Notes under the pieces: generated by a model
What the model was told of the DNA's origin: nothing
What the model saw: the letters and a program-made list of their open reading frames with translations, nothing else
Database searches by the model: none
Shown: positions 54,560 to 63,359 of the stretch, piece by piece
Numbering within the stretch: position 1 is the first letter of the stretch
Layout of the letters: the number at the start of each line of letters is the position of its first letter
Assembly (NCBI RefSeq): GCF_030348505.1
Contig: NZ_JAUCFJ010000002.1
Location: 1,058,001 to 1,122,000, forward strand
Length of the DNA stretch: 64,000 nucleotides
Source: Lysinibacillus sp. G4S2
GTDB taxonomy: Bacteria; Bacillota; Bacilli; Bacillales_A; Planococcaceae
Reading direction: 5' to 3'
Position numbers and translations under genes: made by a program

Positions 54560-54594
54560 AAAGGAGGTGACTCAAATAATGAGTCACCTCCTTT
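54560..54594. terminator. Terminator hairpin, right copy
   Basis: AAAGGAGGTGACT / AGTCACCTCCTTT, a perfect 13-bp stem with a CAAATAATG loop. It can terminate the minus-strand yla unit ending at 54605 as well as plus-strand transcripts. Confidence 0.8.
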
Positions 54595-54604
54595 GGCTGA
54601 TCAG

Positions 54605-54808
54605 TTAAAATTCTTTATCCATTTGTGGTGAAGTACGATAAAAACGGAAATTCCCAGTTTCGACGCGTGTAATAGTATTTTCTTTAATACGATCATGACA
54701 TGTTTCACACATATACGTATGAATTGGTCGATTGCGTAATTTTTTTGCTAACGGTAAATTATCATCTAAATTGTTAATTGTATCGCAAATGACACATTTT
54801 ACGCGCAT
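54605..54808 (-). CDS. ylaI: Small zinc-ribbon protein YlaI
   Basis: A 67-aa protein with two CxxC knuckles, VKCVICD (C4, C7) and YMCETCHDRI, forming a probable zinc ribbon (DUF2197). Conserved TRVETGNFRFYR near the C-terminus. Starts 11 bp after the ylaL stop on the same strand, so an operon. Function unknown. Confidence 0.87.
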   Translation of the reverse strand: MRVKCVICDTINNLDDNLPLAKKLRNRPIHTYMCETCHDRIKENTITRVETGNFRFYRTSPQMDKEF

Positions 54809-54819
54809 TGCATTCCCTC

Positions 54820-55320
54820 CTACTCGGCACGAATAGCTAATACATTTTTGATAGGGTTGTCTACATTTGAACCGTCTCTAAATAATACATGGACAGGGCC
54901 ACCTTCTAGTAAAGGCTTACCATCTTGGCTGTATTGTAAAATTAATGTATGAGCTTCTTCGATTGTAAATGGACATTCTTTACCACCTTCGCATTCAATG
55001 ACGATTGTTGTCGCTTCAGGTCTGATTTCAGCATTTTTCAAGAAGTGACATAATTCGATTCCGAAAGTACCAGTTTCCATCCCTTTGCGGTCAAATTTTC
55101 GTTCTGATTTTAATGTTGGTGGGAATGTAGCTCCTTCCATAATCTCACGTGACCAGTGTGCACCTACCTCACGCATATATTTAATATCTGAATCTTCTTC
55201 AGCTTGTTGTGAGATGAAGTACGTTTTTAAATCTAATTTACGATCATCGAAAATCCAAACAGTGGGATCTAATGTTAATTGGAATGTAACTGCTCCCTTA
55301 ATAGGAATTATTGTTTCCAT
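54820..55320 (-). CDS. Conserved hypothetical protein, YlaL-like
   Basis: A 166-aa soluble protein. ATG 55320 (METIIPIKGAVTFQLTLDPT) is chosen because GAGGAGG lies 9 nt upstream; the frame extends 11 codons further without a ribosome site. Conserved-looking stretches: VWIFDDRKLDL, HWSREIMEGATFPPTLKSER, ETGTFGIELCHFLKNAE, DGSNVDNPIKNV. I recall this family beside ylaN in Bacillales; the name rests on memory and position. No catalytic motif recognised. Confidence 0.7.
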   Translation of the reverse strand: METIIPIKGAVTFQLTLDPTVWIFDDRKLDLKTYFISQQAEEDSDIKYMREVGAHWSREIMEGATFPPTLKSERKFDRKGMETGTFGIELCHFLKNAEIRPEATTIVIECEGGKECPFTIEEAHTLILQYSQDGKPLLEGGPVHVLFRDGSNVDNPIKNVLAIRAE

Positions 55321-55502
55321 AGTAGAAATCCTCCTCAAATCTTGTATATCCATGAAATAGTATAACGCTAATGGCTAGAGATAATAAAGAAATATAATTT
55401 GATTTCTTTATTTTCCAATGAAGACACTTGCATTTTTAACGACTAGAAGATAAACTTTATTAAGATAGAATCGAAGAAATATCAGATAATGGGGGCGTCC
55501 TC

Positions 55503-55784
55503 ATGGATACGAAATCACAAACTTCTTTTCAAGAGAAGGCTTTGGAGCTTTTAGTTGCTGATGCAGACAAAATCGCTCGCCTTATTCGAGTACAGATGGA
55601 GCATTTAACAATGCCACAATGCCCTTTATATGAAGAAGTATTAGATACACAAATGTTCGGCCTTTCACGTGAAATTGACTTTGCTGTGAAGCTTGGACTC
55701 ATTGAACGCGAAAAAGGCAAAGAAATTCTCGATTCACTCGAGAAAGAACTTTCTGTACTACATGACGCGTATACAGACAAATAA
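55503..55784 (+). CDS. ylaN: YlaN family protein (UPF0358), iron-linked regulator
   Basis: A 93-aa all-helical protein: [56 protein letters not shown]. In B. subtilis YlaN is needed under iron limitation and has been reported to bind Fur; that role is inferred here. ATG 55503 follows GGGGGCG. A strong terminator separates it from ftsW. Confidence 0.92.
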   Translation: MDTKSQTSFQEKALELLVADADKIARLIRVQMEHLTMPQCPLYEEVLDTQMFGLSREIDFAVKLGLIEREKGKEILDSLEKELSVLHDAYTDK

Positions 55785-55788
55785 AAAG

Positions 55789-55827
55789 AAAAAACTCAAA
55801 CGCGATTTGCGATTTGAGTTTTTTTTC
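55789..55827 (+). terminator. Terminator between ylaN and ftsW
   Basis: AAAAAACTCAAACGC / GCGATTTGAGTTTTTT followed by TT. Confidence 0.82.
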
Positions 55828-55844
55828 TAGAACGAGGTTTTCCT

Positions 55845-57026
55845 ATGAAACAATACTTAAAACGTTATGCACGAAATTTTGATTACCCATTATTTATAAC
55901 AGTCCTATTATTAAGCTTATTTGGTTTAGTGATGATTTATAGTTCAAGTATGATGGTAGCCATCGTACAAAAGGGGGCAGCACCCGATTATTTTTATCAA
56001 AAACAGGTTACTAATTTAATTGTAGCTTCCTTTGGGTTTTTAGCGGCTGCATTTTTCCCGTACAAGCATTATGCCAATAAGAATATTATGCTGTTTCTTA
56101 CCGTCGTTCTTGCCGTGCTATTTACTTGGTTAAAAGTAGCCGGTCATGGTGCAGAAGATGTAGGATCTCAGAGTTGGATACGTATTCCAGGTCTGGGGAA
56201 TTTTCAGCCTTCCGAATATGCTAAACTATTTATAATTTTATATTTTTCCGCGGCTTTTTATCGGAAAGGACAAAAATATACCTTTGAGAAGCTACAACCA
56301 ACAGAAATTTTTTATCCAATATTCCTCTGGATTCTTGTTGTTGCTTGCGTAGCTTTTGAAACCGATTTAGGAGCTGTTATTATTCTTTGTGGTATTGCCG
56401 TATCTGTTGTAGCGGCAAGTGGTATTCCTTTTAAAACGTTTTGGAAGTTTTTCGGGGTATTAGGGGCATTTGGCACGGCCATCCTTGGTTTACTATGGTT
56501 ATTTAAAGGTGAACTGTTACAGGGTAACCGTAAAGGCCGAATTCTATCTTATTTTAATCCGTTTGAATATGAAAATGATATGGGGCACCAAGTAGTAAAT
56601 AGTTATTATGCAATTGGCGGAGGCGGTTTAGATGGAAGAGGTCTCGGTCAATCTGTTCAAAAATTGGGGTATTTACCTGAACCACAAACCGATTTTATTA
56701 TGGCGATTATAATGGAAGAACTAGGTATTTGGGGTGTGATAATCGTCTTAGGTGGTCTAGGATTTATTGTATATAAAGGATTTTCAATTGCATTGCGTAC
56801 AAAAGATCCACTAGCACGTATGATTGCGGCTGGTATTGCGAGCTGGATTGGCTGGCAAACGTTTATTAACCTTGGGGGTGTAACTGGGTTAATCCCGTTA
56901 ACTGGTGTAACGCTACCTTTTATTAGCTATGGCGGGACATCTATAATAATTCTATCTATAGCCATGGGAATATTGATCAATGTTTCTATGTTTGAAAAGA
57001 TAGAGAGAAAAAAATCACAATCATAA
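55845..57026 (+). CDS. ftsW: SEDS-family peptidoglycan glycosyltransferase FtsW
   Basis: A 393-aa integral membrane protein with ten helices. SEDS hallmarks: FQPSEYAKL (about residues 120-128), the catalytic-loop Asp region ETDLGAVIIL, EYENDMGHQVVNSYYAIGGGG, PEPQTDFIMAIIMEELG and the C-terminal GLIPLTGVTLPFISYGGTS. It polymerises lipid II at the septum with a class B PBP. Placed before pycA as in B. subtilis. Starts 17 bp after the terminator, so its own promoter may be weak or read-through matters. Confidence 0.94.
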   Translation: MKQYLKRYARNFDYPLFITVLLLSLFGLVMIYSSSMMVAIVQKGAAPDYFYQKQVTNLIVASFGFLAAAFFPYKHYANKNIMLFLTVVLAVLFTWLKVAGHGAEDVGSQSWIRIPGLGNFQPSEYAKLFIILYFSAAFYRKGQKYTFEKLQPTEIFYPIFLWILVVACVAFETDLGAVIILCGIAVSVVAASGIPFKTFWKFFGVLGAFGTAILGLLWLFKGELLQGNRKGRILSYFNPFEYENDMGHQVVNSYYAIGGGGLDGRGLGQSVQKLGYLPEPQTDFIMAIIMEELGIWGVIIVLGGLGFIVYKGFSIALRTKDPLARMIAAGIASWIGWQTFINLGGVTGLIPLTGVTLPFISYGGTSIIILSIAMGILINVSMFEKIERKKSQS

Positions 57027-57038
57027 AGGGGGATATCT

Positions 57039-60000
57039 ATGGAATCAATTAATAAGATTCTTGTAGCCAATCGGGGAGAAATTGCAATTCGTATTTTCCG
57101 TGCATGTACGGAACTGCATATCCAAACTGTGGCCATTTATTCGCGGGAGGATAGTGGGGCATTTCATCGCTTTAAAGCAGATGAGGCCTATTTAGTAGGG
57201 GCTGGCAAGAAACCAATTGATGCCTATTTAGATATTGAGGGCATTATTGCGATTGCCAAAGATGCTGGAGTAGATGCAATACATCCGGGTTATGGTTTTT
57301 TATCGGAAAACGTGGAATTTGCACGTCGTTGTGAAGAAGAGGGCATTATCTTTATTGGACCAACTTCTCAGCACTTAGATATGTTTGGGGATAAGGTAAA
57401 GGCGCGTGAACAAGCTGTCCGTGCAAATATTCCAGTGATTCCAGGCACAGATGGCCCGGTTGCTTCAGTGGATGAAGTACTGACATTTGGTGAGCAATAT
57501 GGATACCCACTCATGATTAAGGCCTCTTTAGGTGGTGGTGGGCGTGGTATGCGCGTGGTGCACACGAAGGAAGAAGTGACGTCCGCATATGAACGTGCCA
57601 AATCAGAGGCGAAAGCAGCCTTTGGGTCGGACGATGTCTATGTAGAAAAATGTATTTTACAACCAAAGCATATCGAAGTCCAAATTGTTGGCGATCAACT
57701 GGGCAATATCGTACATCTATATGAGCGTGATTGCTCGATTCAACGTCGCCATCAAAAGGTTGTTGAGATTGCTCCATCTAATTCAATATCGGAAAATTTA
57801 AGAAACCGAATTTGTGATGCAGCTGTTCAACTAATGAAAAATGTCTCGTACATAAATGCAGGGACAGTAGAATTTTTAGTTGCAGGTGAAGATTTTTATT
57901 TTATCGAGGTAAATCCTCGTATTCAAGTAGAGCATACAATTACAGAAATGATTACAGGTGTGGATATCGTGCATGCTCAAATTAAGGTAGCGGCAGGCTA
58001 TGGTTTGCATGGAGAGGAAATCCATATTCCACAGCAGGCGGATATCCCAATGATTGGTTATGCGATTCAAGCGCGAGTCACAACAGAAGACCCTTCCAAT
58101 GACTTTATGCCAGACACAGGGAAGCTAATGGTATACCGTTCCAGCGGTGGCTTTGGTGTACGTTTAGATGCAGGGAATGGCTTCCAAGGGGCTGTAGTGA
58201 CACCGTACTATGATTCCTTACTAGTGAAAATTTCAACATCAGGGATGACGTTTAAAGAAGCTGCAGCGAAAATGGACCGCAATTTAAAAGAGTTCCGTAT
58301 TCGAGGAGTAAAAACGAATATCCCATTTTTAAATAATGTCGTAACGCATGGGAAATTTTTAACGGGTGCCTTTGATACAAGCTTTATTGATACAACGCCT
58401 GAATTATTTAATTTCCCTGTGCGCAAGGATCGTGGGACAAAGTTATTAAGCTATATCGGTAATGTGACACTCAATGGTTTCCCAGGCGTAGAAAAGAAAT
58501 CAAAACCGATTTTTGTGCAGCCTAACATTACGAAAGTTGATAAATTGATTGTCCCGCCAACAGGTACTAAGCAAATTTTAGATACCCAAGGAGCAGAGGG
58601 GCTTGTGAAATGGATTTTGGCGCAGGAGGATGTGCTGTTAACGGATACAACTTTCCGAGATGCGCACCAATCACTGCTTGCGACACGTGTGCGTTCACGG
58701 GATATGTTTGAAATTGCAGACGCAACAGCGCGCATGATGCACGATTTCTTCTCACTCGAAATGTGGGGTGGCGCGACGTTTGATGTGGCGTACCGTTTCT
58801 TAAAAGAAGACCCGTGGGAGCGTCTTGCCAAGCTGCGTGAACAAGTACCAAATGTGCTATTCCAAATGTTACTACGTGGTGCGAATGCTGTCGGTTACAC
58901 GAACTACCCTGACAATTTAATTCGTGAGTTTATCGCTGAATCGGCGGCATCAGGCATTGATGTGTTCCGTATTTTCGATAGCTTGAACTGGATTAAAGGC
59001 ATGGAAGTAGCGATTGATGCTGCACGTCAGTCTGGTAAAATTGCTGAAGCTGCCATCTGTTACACTGGAGATATTTTAGATGATACGAGGGCAAAATATT
59101 CAGTCCAATACTATAAGGAAATGGCGAAAGAGCTGGAGGCAGCAGGTGCCCATATTTTAGCGATAAAAGATATGGCTGGATTATTGAAGCCGGAAGCAGC
59201 ATATCGTTTAATTTCCGAGTTAAAAGAGACGACAAGTCTGCCAATCCATCTGCATACGCATGATACAAGTGGCAATGGTATTTATTTATATGCCAAGGCG
59301 ATTGAGGCAGGGGTGGATATCATTGATACGGCGCTCGGCTCGATGGCGGGCTTAACGTCACAGCCAAGTGCAAATTCTTTGTATTATGCAATGAAGGGCA
59401 GTAAGCGTGAGGTTCGTGCAGACATAGAAGCGCTTGAAAAATTATCGTACTACTGGGAAGATGTGCGTAAGTATTATAAGGATTTTGAAAGTGGCATGAT
59501 TAGCCCACATTCCGAAATTTATGTCCATGAGATGCCTGGTGGTCAATATAGTAACTTACAGCAGCAAGCCAAAGCGGTGGGCCTTGGGGATAGATGGGAG
59601 GAAGTGAAGCACATGTATTCCCGTGTTAACCTTCTATTTGGCGATATTGTCAAAGTAACACCGTCTTCGAAAGTGGTAGGGGATATGGCGTTATTTATGG
59701 TGCAGAATGATTTAGATGAAAACTCTGTACTGACAAGAGGGCAAACTATTGATTTCCCAGATTCTGTGATTGAGTTCTTCCAAGGTTATTTAGGACAACC
59801 GCATGGTGGCTTCCCTGAGGTGCTTCAAAAGGTTGTATTAAAGGACCGTGAAGCAATAGCTGTACGTCCTGGTGAATTACTGGAGCCTGTGAATTTTGAG
59901 CAACTAGAGGCGGTATTGGAGGAAAAATTAAATCGTCCCGTGACGAAGCGTGATGTGCTGGCGTATGCTTTGTACCCGAAAGTGTTTGAAGAGTATGCGA

Positions 60001-60473
60001 AAACAGTGGACTCTTTCGGCAATATTTCGGTATTAGATACACCAACATTCCTATATGGACTAAAGCTAGGAGAAGAAATCGAAGTTGAAATCGAAAAAGG
60101 TAAAACACTGATTGTTAAACTCGTTTCGATCGGTGAGCCACAGCATGATGGAACACGTGTGATTTACTTTGAGTTGAATGGTCAATCCCGTGAGTTGGTA
60201 ATTCAGGATATGACTGTCGAAGTGGATGGTAGTTTAGCATTAAAGGCAGATCCGAGCAATCCAAATCAAATTGGCGCAACAATGCCAGGTACGATTTTAA
60301 AGGTAGTCGTATCAAAAGGGAGCTCTGTTAAACGTGGAGACCATTTGTTAATTACTGAAGCGATGAAAATGGAAACAACTGTCCAAGCACCGAAAGATGG
60401 GATCGTGAAAGAAGTATACGCAAGTGCAGGCGACGCCATTTCAACAGGTGATTTGTTAATTGAAATTGAATAA
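57039..60473 (+). CDS. pycA: Pyruvate carboxylase
   Basis: A 1144-aa biotin enzyme making oxaloacetate from pyruvate, ATP and bicarbonate. The N-terminal biotin carboxylase/ATP-grasp part (1-450) has KASLGGGGRGMRVV, EKCILQPKHIEVQI and IEVNPRIQVEHT; the carboxyltransferase TIM barrel (about 530-830) has TDTTFRDAHQSLLATRVR, LHTHDTSGNGIYLY and the carboxylated Lys in ILAIKDMAG; the C-terminal biotinyl domain has EAMKMET, Lys about 1110. Complete. AAAGGGGG lies upstream of ATG 57039; 12 bp after ftsW, so possibly co-transcribed. Confidence 0.97.
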   Translation: MESINKILVANRGEIAIRIFRACTELHIQTVAIYSREDSGAFHRFKADEAYLVGAGKKPIDAYLDIEGIIAIAKDAGVDAIHPGYGFLSENVEFARRCEEEGIIFIGPTSQHLDMFGDKVKAREQAVRANIPVIPGTDGPVASVDEVLTFGEQYGYPLMIKASLGGGGRGMRVVHTKEEVTSAYERAKSEAKAAFGSDDVYVEKCILQPKHIEVQIVGDQLGNIVHLYERDCSIQRRHQKVVEIAPSNSISENLRNRICDAAVQLMKNVSYINAGTVEFLVAGEDFYFIEVNPRIQVEHTITEMITGVDIVHAQIKVAAGYGLHGEEIHIPQQADIPMIGYAIQARVTTEDPSNDFMPDTGKLMVYRSSGGFGVRLDAGNGFQGAVVTPYYDSLLVKISTSGMTFKEAAAKMDRNLKEFRIRGVKTNIPFLNNVVTHGKFLTGAFDTSFIDTTPELFNFPVRKDRGTKLLSYIGNVTLNGFPGVEKKSKPIFVQPNITKVDKLIVPPTGTKQILDTQGAEGLVKWILAQEDVLLTDTTFRDAHQSLLATRVRSRDMFEIADATARMMHDFFSLEMWGGATFDVAYRFLKEDPWERLAKLREQVPNVLFQMLLRGANAVGYTNYPDNLIREFIAESAASGIDVFRIFDSLNWIKGMEVAIDAARQSGKIAEAAICYTGDILDDTRAKYSVQYYKEMAKELEAAGAHILAIKDMAGLLKPEAAYRLISELKETTSLPIHLHTHDTSGNGIYLYAKAIEAGVDIIDTALGSMAGLTSQPSANSLYYAMKGSKREVRADIEALEKLSYYWEDVRKYYKDFESGMISPHSEIYVHEMPGGQYSNLQQQAKAVGLGDRWEEVKHMYSRVNLLFGDIVKVTPSSKVVGDMALFMVQNDLDENSVLTRGQTIDFPDSVIEFFQGYLGQPHGGFPEVLQKVVLKDREAIAVRPGELLEPVNFEQLEAVLEEKLNRPVTKRDVLAYALYPKVFEEYAKTVDSFGNISVLDTPTFLYGLKLGEEIEVEIEKGKTLIVKLVSIGEPQHDGTRVIYFELNGQSRELVIQDMTVEVDGSLALKADPSNPNQIGATMPGTILKVVVSKGSSVKRGDHLLITEAMKMETTVQAPKDGIVKEVYASAGDAISTGDLLIEIE

Positions 60474-60481
60474 TTGAACAG

Positions 60482-60531
60482 AAAAAAAGGTTATTAGATG
60501 GCTTTTATAGCATACTAATAACCTTTTTTAT
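60482..60531 (+). terminator. Terminator after pycA
   Basis: AAAAAAGGTTATTAG / CTAATAACCTTTTTT with a 17-nt loop. Confidence 0.85.
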
Positions 60532-60774
60532 GGTTCATCACCAAAACGTGTGGTTGATTTCCGTTCCGGCTGGGCGCTTTGCCGCTGACGCTTCGCTTTC
60601 GCGCAGAGCAGAGCTTCCTGGGGGCGTCCGATGAGCAGCTTCACTCGCGTTGCTCGCTCCAGGGTCTCATCTGTGACGCTGATCCCGAAGGAGTCGCCCA
60701 GCCTCCACTCCAATCGACTTATATACATAGCATACGTTTTAACTAATATCATCCACAACTTTTGGTGATGAGCC
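60532..60774. repeat. Dispersed MITE-like repeat, complete copy in reverse orientation
   Basis: 243 bp from GGTTCATCACCAAAACG to CTTTTGGTGATGAGCC (terminal inverted repeats). Internal blocks are those of the 14.7-kb copy reversed: TGATTTCCGTTCCGGCTGGG, TCGCGTTGCTCGCTCCAGGG, GAGTCGCCCAGCCTCCACTC. It also keeps the CGCTTCGCTTTCGCGCAGAG block missing at 14.7 kb. Confidence 0.85.
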
Positions 60775-60793
60775 TTTTTTATTTTGCTATTTT

Positions 60794-60905
60794 GGCTCAT
60801 CACCATATTGCGGAGTTGATTTCCGTTCCGATTGAGCGATTTCTTGGGGCAGTCAGGGCAACAAATGTTTTTGTGCGAAAAGGAAGTGTCAGCAGCAATC
60901 AGAGC
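60794..60905. repeat. Dispersed MITE-like repeat, partial copy
   Basis: Starts with GGCTCATCACCATATTG and GTTGATTTCCGTTCCGATTG, then GGGCAACAAATGTTTTTGTG and decays. 60906-61041 holds nothing I recognise. Confidence 0.65.
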
Positions 60906-61041
60906 ATTCTAATTAATTAATGTGGATAAAAATGGTTAAGAAACACACCTGATTTATTGATTTTGCTATATTGTAATAATATACTTGTCGATTTTTTGAC
61001 ATGTCATTTGCTGCTTTTTAATAGAAATCGTTTAAATAAAT

Positions 61042-61077
61042 AAAAAAGATTCGCCATTGATGTGGCGAATCTTTTTC
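61042..61077 (-). terminator. Terminator of ctaA
   Basis: AAAAAGATTCGCCA / TGGCGAATCTTTTT with a 6-nt loop, 6 bp after the ctaA stop. Confidence 0.82.
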
Positions 61078-61082
61078 TACTA

Positions 61083-62018
61083 TTATTTGTTTTTTTCATT
61101 ATAATTGCTACGTGCAACTAGCAATACCATGTAGCAAAGTAGACCAAATAAAATTGAAATAAATAATGAATGAAGTAACGCGACTGTTAAATTCAATCTA
61201 GTTAGGACTATTAACATACCAGCAATCACCTGTAAAATTACTATAATAGAGGCAATAATCCAGCCATAGTAAATAACACGTTGATTTTTATATTCTTTTA
61301 TAGCGTGCCAAGTTATGTATGCAATCCAAATAGAAAAAATAAGAACAGCAAATCGATGCCCCATTTGCACCCATTCATACATATTATTTAGTGGTGCGAA
61401 TGGTGTTTCGTTGTAGCAAAATGGCCAGTCAGGACATACTAAGCTAGATTCTGTATGGCGAACAAGCGCCCCTGTATAAACGACTAAATAAGAATAAATT
61501 GTGACAGCAATTGTATGCCAACGTAACTTTTTACCAATAAAAACGTTATCGGCATCAAATTTCTGATCCACTTCAAATACAATCATAGAGAGAAGAAGAA
61601 CGGCAGCAAAGGAAATAAGAGAAATCCCAAAATGGAGTGCTAGTATGAAATCGCCTTGTCCCCACAATACTTGAGCAGCTCCAATAAGAGCCTGTGCGAT
61701 TAAGAAAAACATCGCTAAGAAACCTAATAACTTTACTTCGCGAATATGACCGAGTTTACGCCATGTCCAAATTGTTAACACAAGAATTGAAATAGATACG
61801 ATTCCAGTTACGAGACGATGTGAAAATTCAATTAAGACTTCTGGTGTAATTTCTTTTGGAATAAGAGAACCATTACAATCAGGCCAGTTTCGACCACAGC
61901 CTAAGCCACTATCTGTTTTGGTAACAAGTGCTCCACCTAATAAAATAAGAAGCATTCCAACGGTAGCGGCAACAGCAAACCATTTCATAAACCTGTTTTG
62001 TTGCATAAAATGAGTCAC
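61083..62018 (-). CDS. ctaA: Heme A synthase CtaA
   Basis: A 311-aa eight-helix membrane enzyme that oxidises the heme O methyl to make heme A for cytochrome oxidase. First extracytoplasmic loop has the Cys pair of Gram-positive CtaA (SGLGCGRNWPDCNG), and heme-ligand histidines sit in EFSHRLVTG, ALHFGISL, QMGHRFAVL and ALLHSLFIS. A second Cys pair lies in SLVCPDWPFCYN. Divergent from ctaB, the classic arrangement. Complete length. Confidence 0.94.
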   Translation of the reverse strand: MTHFMQQNRFMKWFAVAATVGMLLILLGGALVTKTDSGLGCGRNWPDCNGSLIPKEITPEVLIEFSHRLVTGIVSISILVLTIWTWRKLGHIREVKLLGFLAMFFLIAQALIGAAQVLWGQGDFILALHFGISLISFAAVLLLSMIVFEVDQKFDADNVFIGKKLRWHTIAVTIYSYLVVYTGALVRHTESSLVCPDWPFCYNETPFAPLNNMYEWVQMGHRFAVLIFSIWIAYITWHAIKEYKNQRVIYYGWIIASIIVILQVIAGMLIVLTRLNLTVALLHSLFISILFGLLCYMVLLVARSNYNEKNK

Positions 62019-62341
62019 CTACTTTATATATCACATTACAAGAACGTAATGTTACTGCTACTAGATAATATCGAAAAAACAGGTAAAAAACAACTTGTAA
62101 AGAGTAGGTAGTATTAGATGTCGATTCCATTTCACAAATTGTTCATAATTTCGTACTTTAACCTTCACAATTCATTTTAGAAAATGTTTTACTATAGATA
62201 TGTTGTTTTTAATTATATTTCTAGACTAAGCTAATTTTTACAACTTCATCTAAATTTCACTTAATGTCTAGAAATCAATCGCAAATTTCGCTATAGTAAA
62301 CATTAGCGGAATATGCTTACAAAAATGAAAGGAGAGGTATC
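62019..62341. other. Divergent ctaA-ctaB control region
   Basis: 323 bp, AT-rich, no gene. It contains TTCACAAATTG-like words near 62131-62142 and 62163-62172 that recall ResD sites known from B. subtilis cta promoters; the resemblance is weak and I do not assign exact boxes. Confidence 0.4.
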
Positions 62342-63259
62342 ATGTCAAACGGTCGTGCACTGACGGCTACTAGAAATGGTGGACCAGAATCAACATCTGC
62401 TGTAAAAGATTTTTTAGCACTGATAAAAATTGGAATCGTTAACTCGAATCTTGTCACAACGTTTACAGGGATGTGGCTGGCATTTCAATTTACTAGTAGG
62501 CACTTCTTGCAAGAGCTTGATGTCATATTGTTCACCATGCTGGGTGCGGCATTAATTATAGGTGGCTCAGGCGCAATGAATAACTTTATTGATCAGGATA
62601 TTGATCCAATCATGAAAAGAACGAAGGCTAGACCGACAGTAACGGGTAGATTTAAGCCGAATTTTGTATTGACCATTGCCCTCTCATTTTTAATTGTAGG
62701 TGAAATTTTGTTATTTGCGGCATCGTTTGCGGCCGGCATGTGGGGACTAGTAGGAATATTTGCTTATGTCGTTCTGTACTCAATGTGGTCAAAGAGGAAG
62801 CATGTTAGTAACACGGTTGTAGGAAGTATTTCAGGGGCTATTCCACCAGTTATTGGGTTTGCAGCTGTTGAACCTGCATTAGGTCCAGGAGCACTTGCCT
62901 TATTCCTTATCATGTTTGCATGGCAACCACCGCATTTTTATGCACTTGCTATGAAACGTACTGAAGAATATCGTGCAGCTAATATACCAATGCTACCTGT
63001 AGTAAAAGGATTTAAACGAACGAAGTACTCGATGTTATTCTGGATTCTTTTATTATTACCGTTACCGTTCCTTTTACCAGAGCTTGGGGTAGGCTTCTTA
63101 GTACTTGCCACAGCATTGAACTTGGGCTGGTTGATTCTAGCTTTAAAAGGCTTTACTACAAAAGATGATATGAAATGGGCAAATAAAATGTTTATCTATT
63201 CATTAAATCATATGACAATATTATTTGTATCTATCATCATATTTGCGTTGTTTAGCTAA
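62342..63259 (+). CDS. ctaB: Protoheme IX farnesyltransferase CtaB (heme O synthase)
   Basis: A 305-aa UbiA-family prenyltransferase with about nine helices. The first Asp-rich motif NNFIDQDIDPIMKRTKARP (about residues 80-98) binds farnesyl diphosphate-Mg; the second is around YSMWSKRKHVSN and AWQPPHFYALAMKRTEEY. It makes heme O, the substrate of CtaA. AAAGGAGAGG lies 6 nt upstream of ATG 62342. First gene of the ctaBC... operon. Confidence 0.95.
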   Translation: MSNGRALTATRNGGPESTSAVKDFLALIKIGIVNSNLVTTFTGMWLAFQFTSRHFLQELDVILFTMLGAALIIGGSGAMNNFIDQDIDPIMKRTKARPTVTGRFKPNFVLTIALSFLIVGEILLFAASFAAGMWGLVGIFAYVVLYSMWSKRKHVSNTVVGSISGAIPPVIGFAAVEPALGPGALALFLIMFAWQPPHFYALAMKRTEEYRAANIPMLPVVKGFKRTKYSMLFWILLLLPLPFLLPELGVGFLVLATALNLGWLILALKGFTTKDDMKWANKMFIYSLNHMTILFVSIIIFALFS

Positions 63260-63359
63260 GTATAGGAATTCTTTCTTATCCTAAAGAATTCATATAGACA
63301 GAACTAATTTCCTAGGTACACATGAAAATACAACAAAGAAAGAGGGGTTTAATTAAGCT

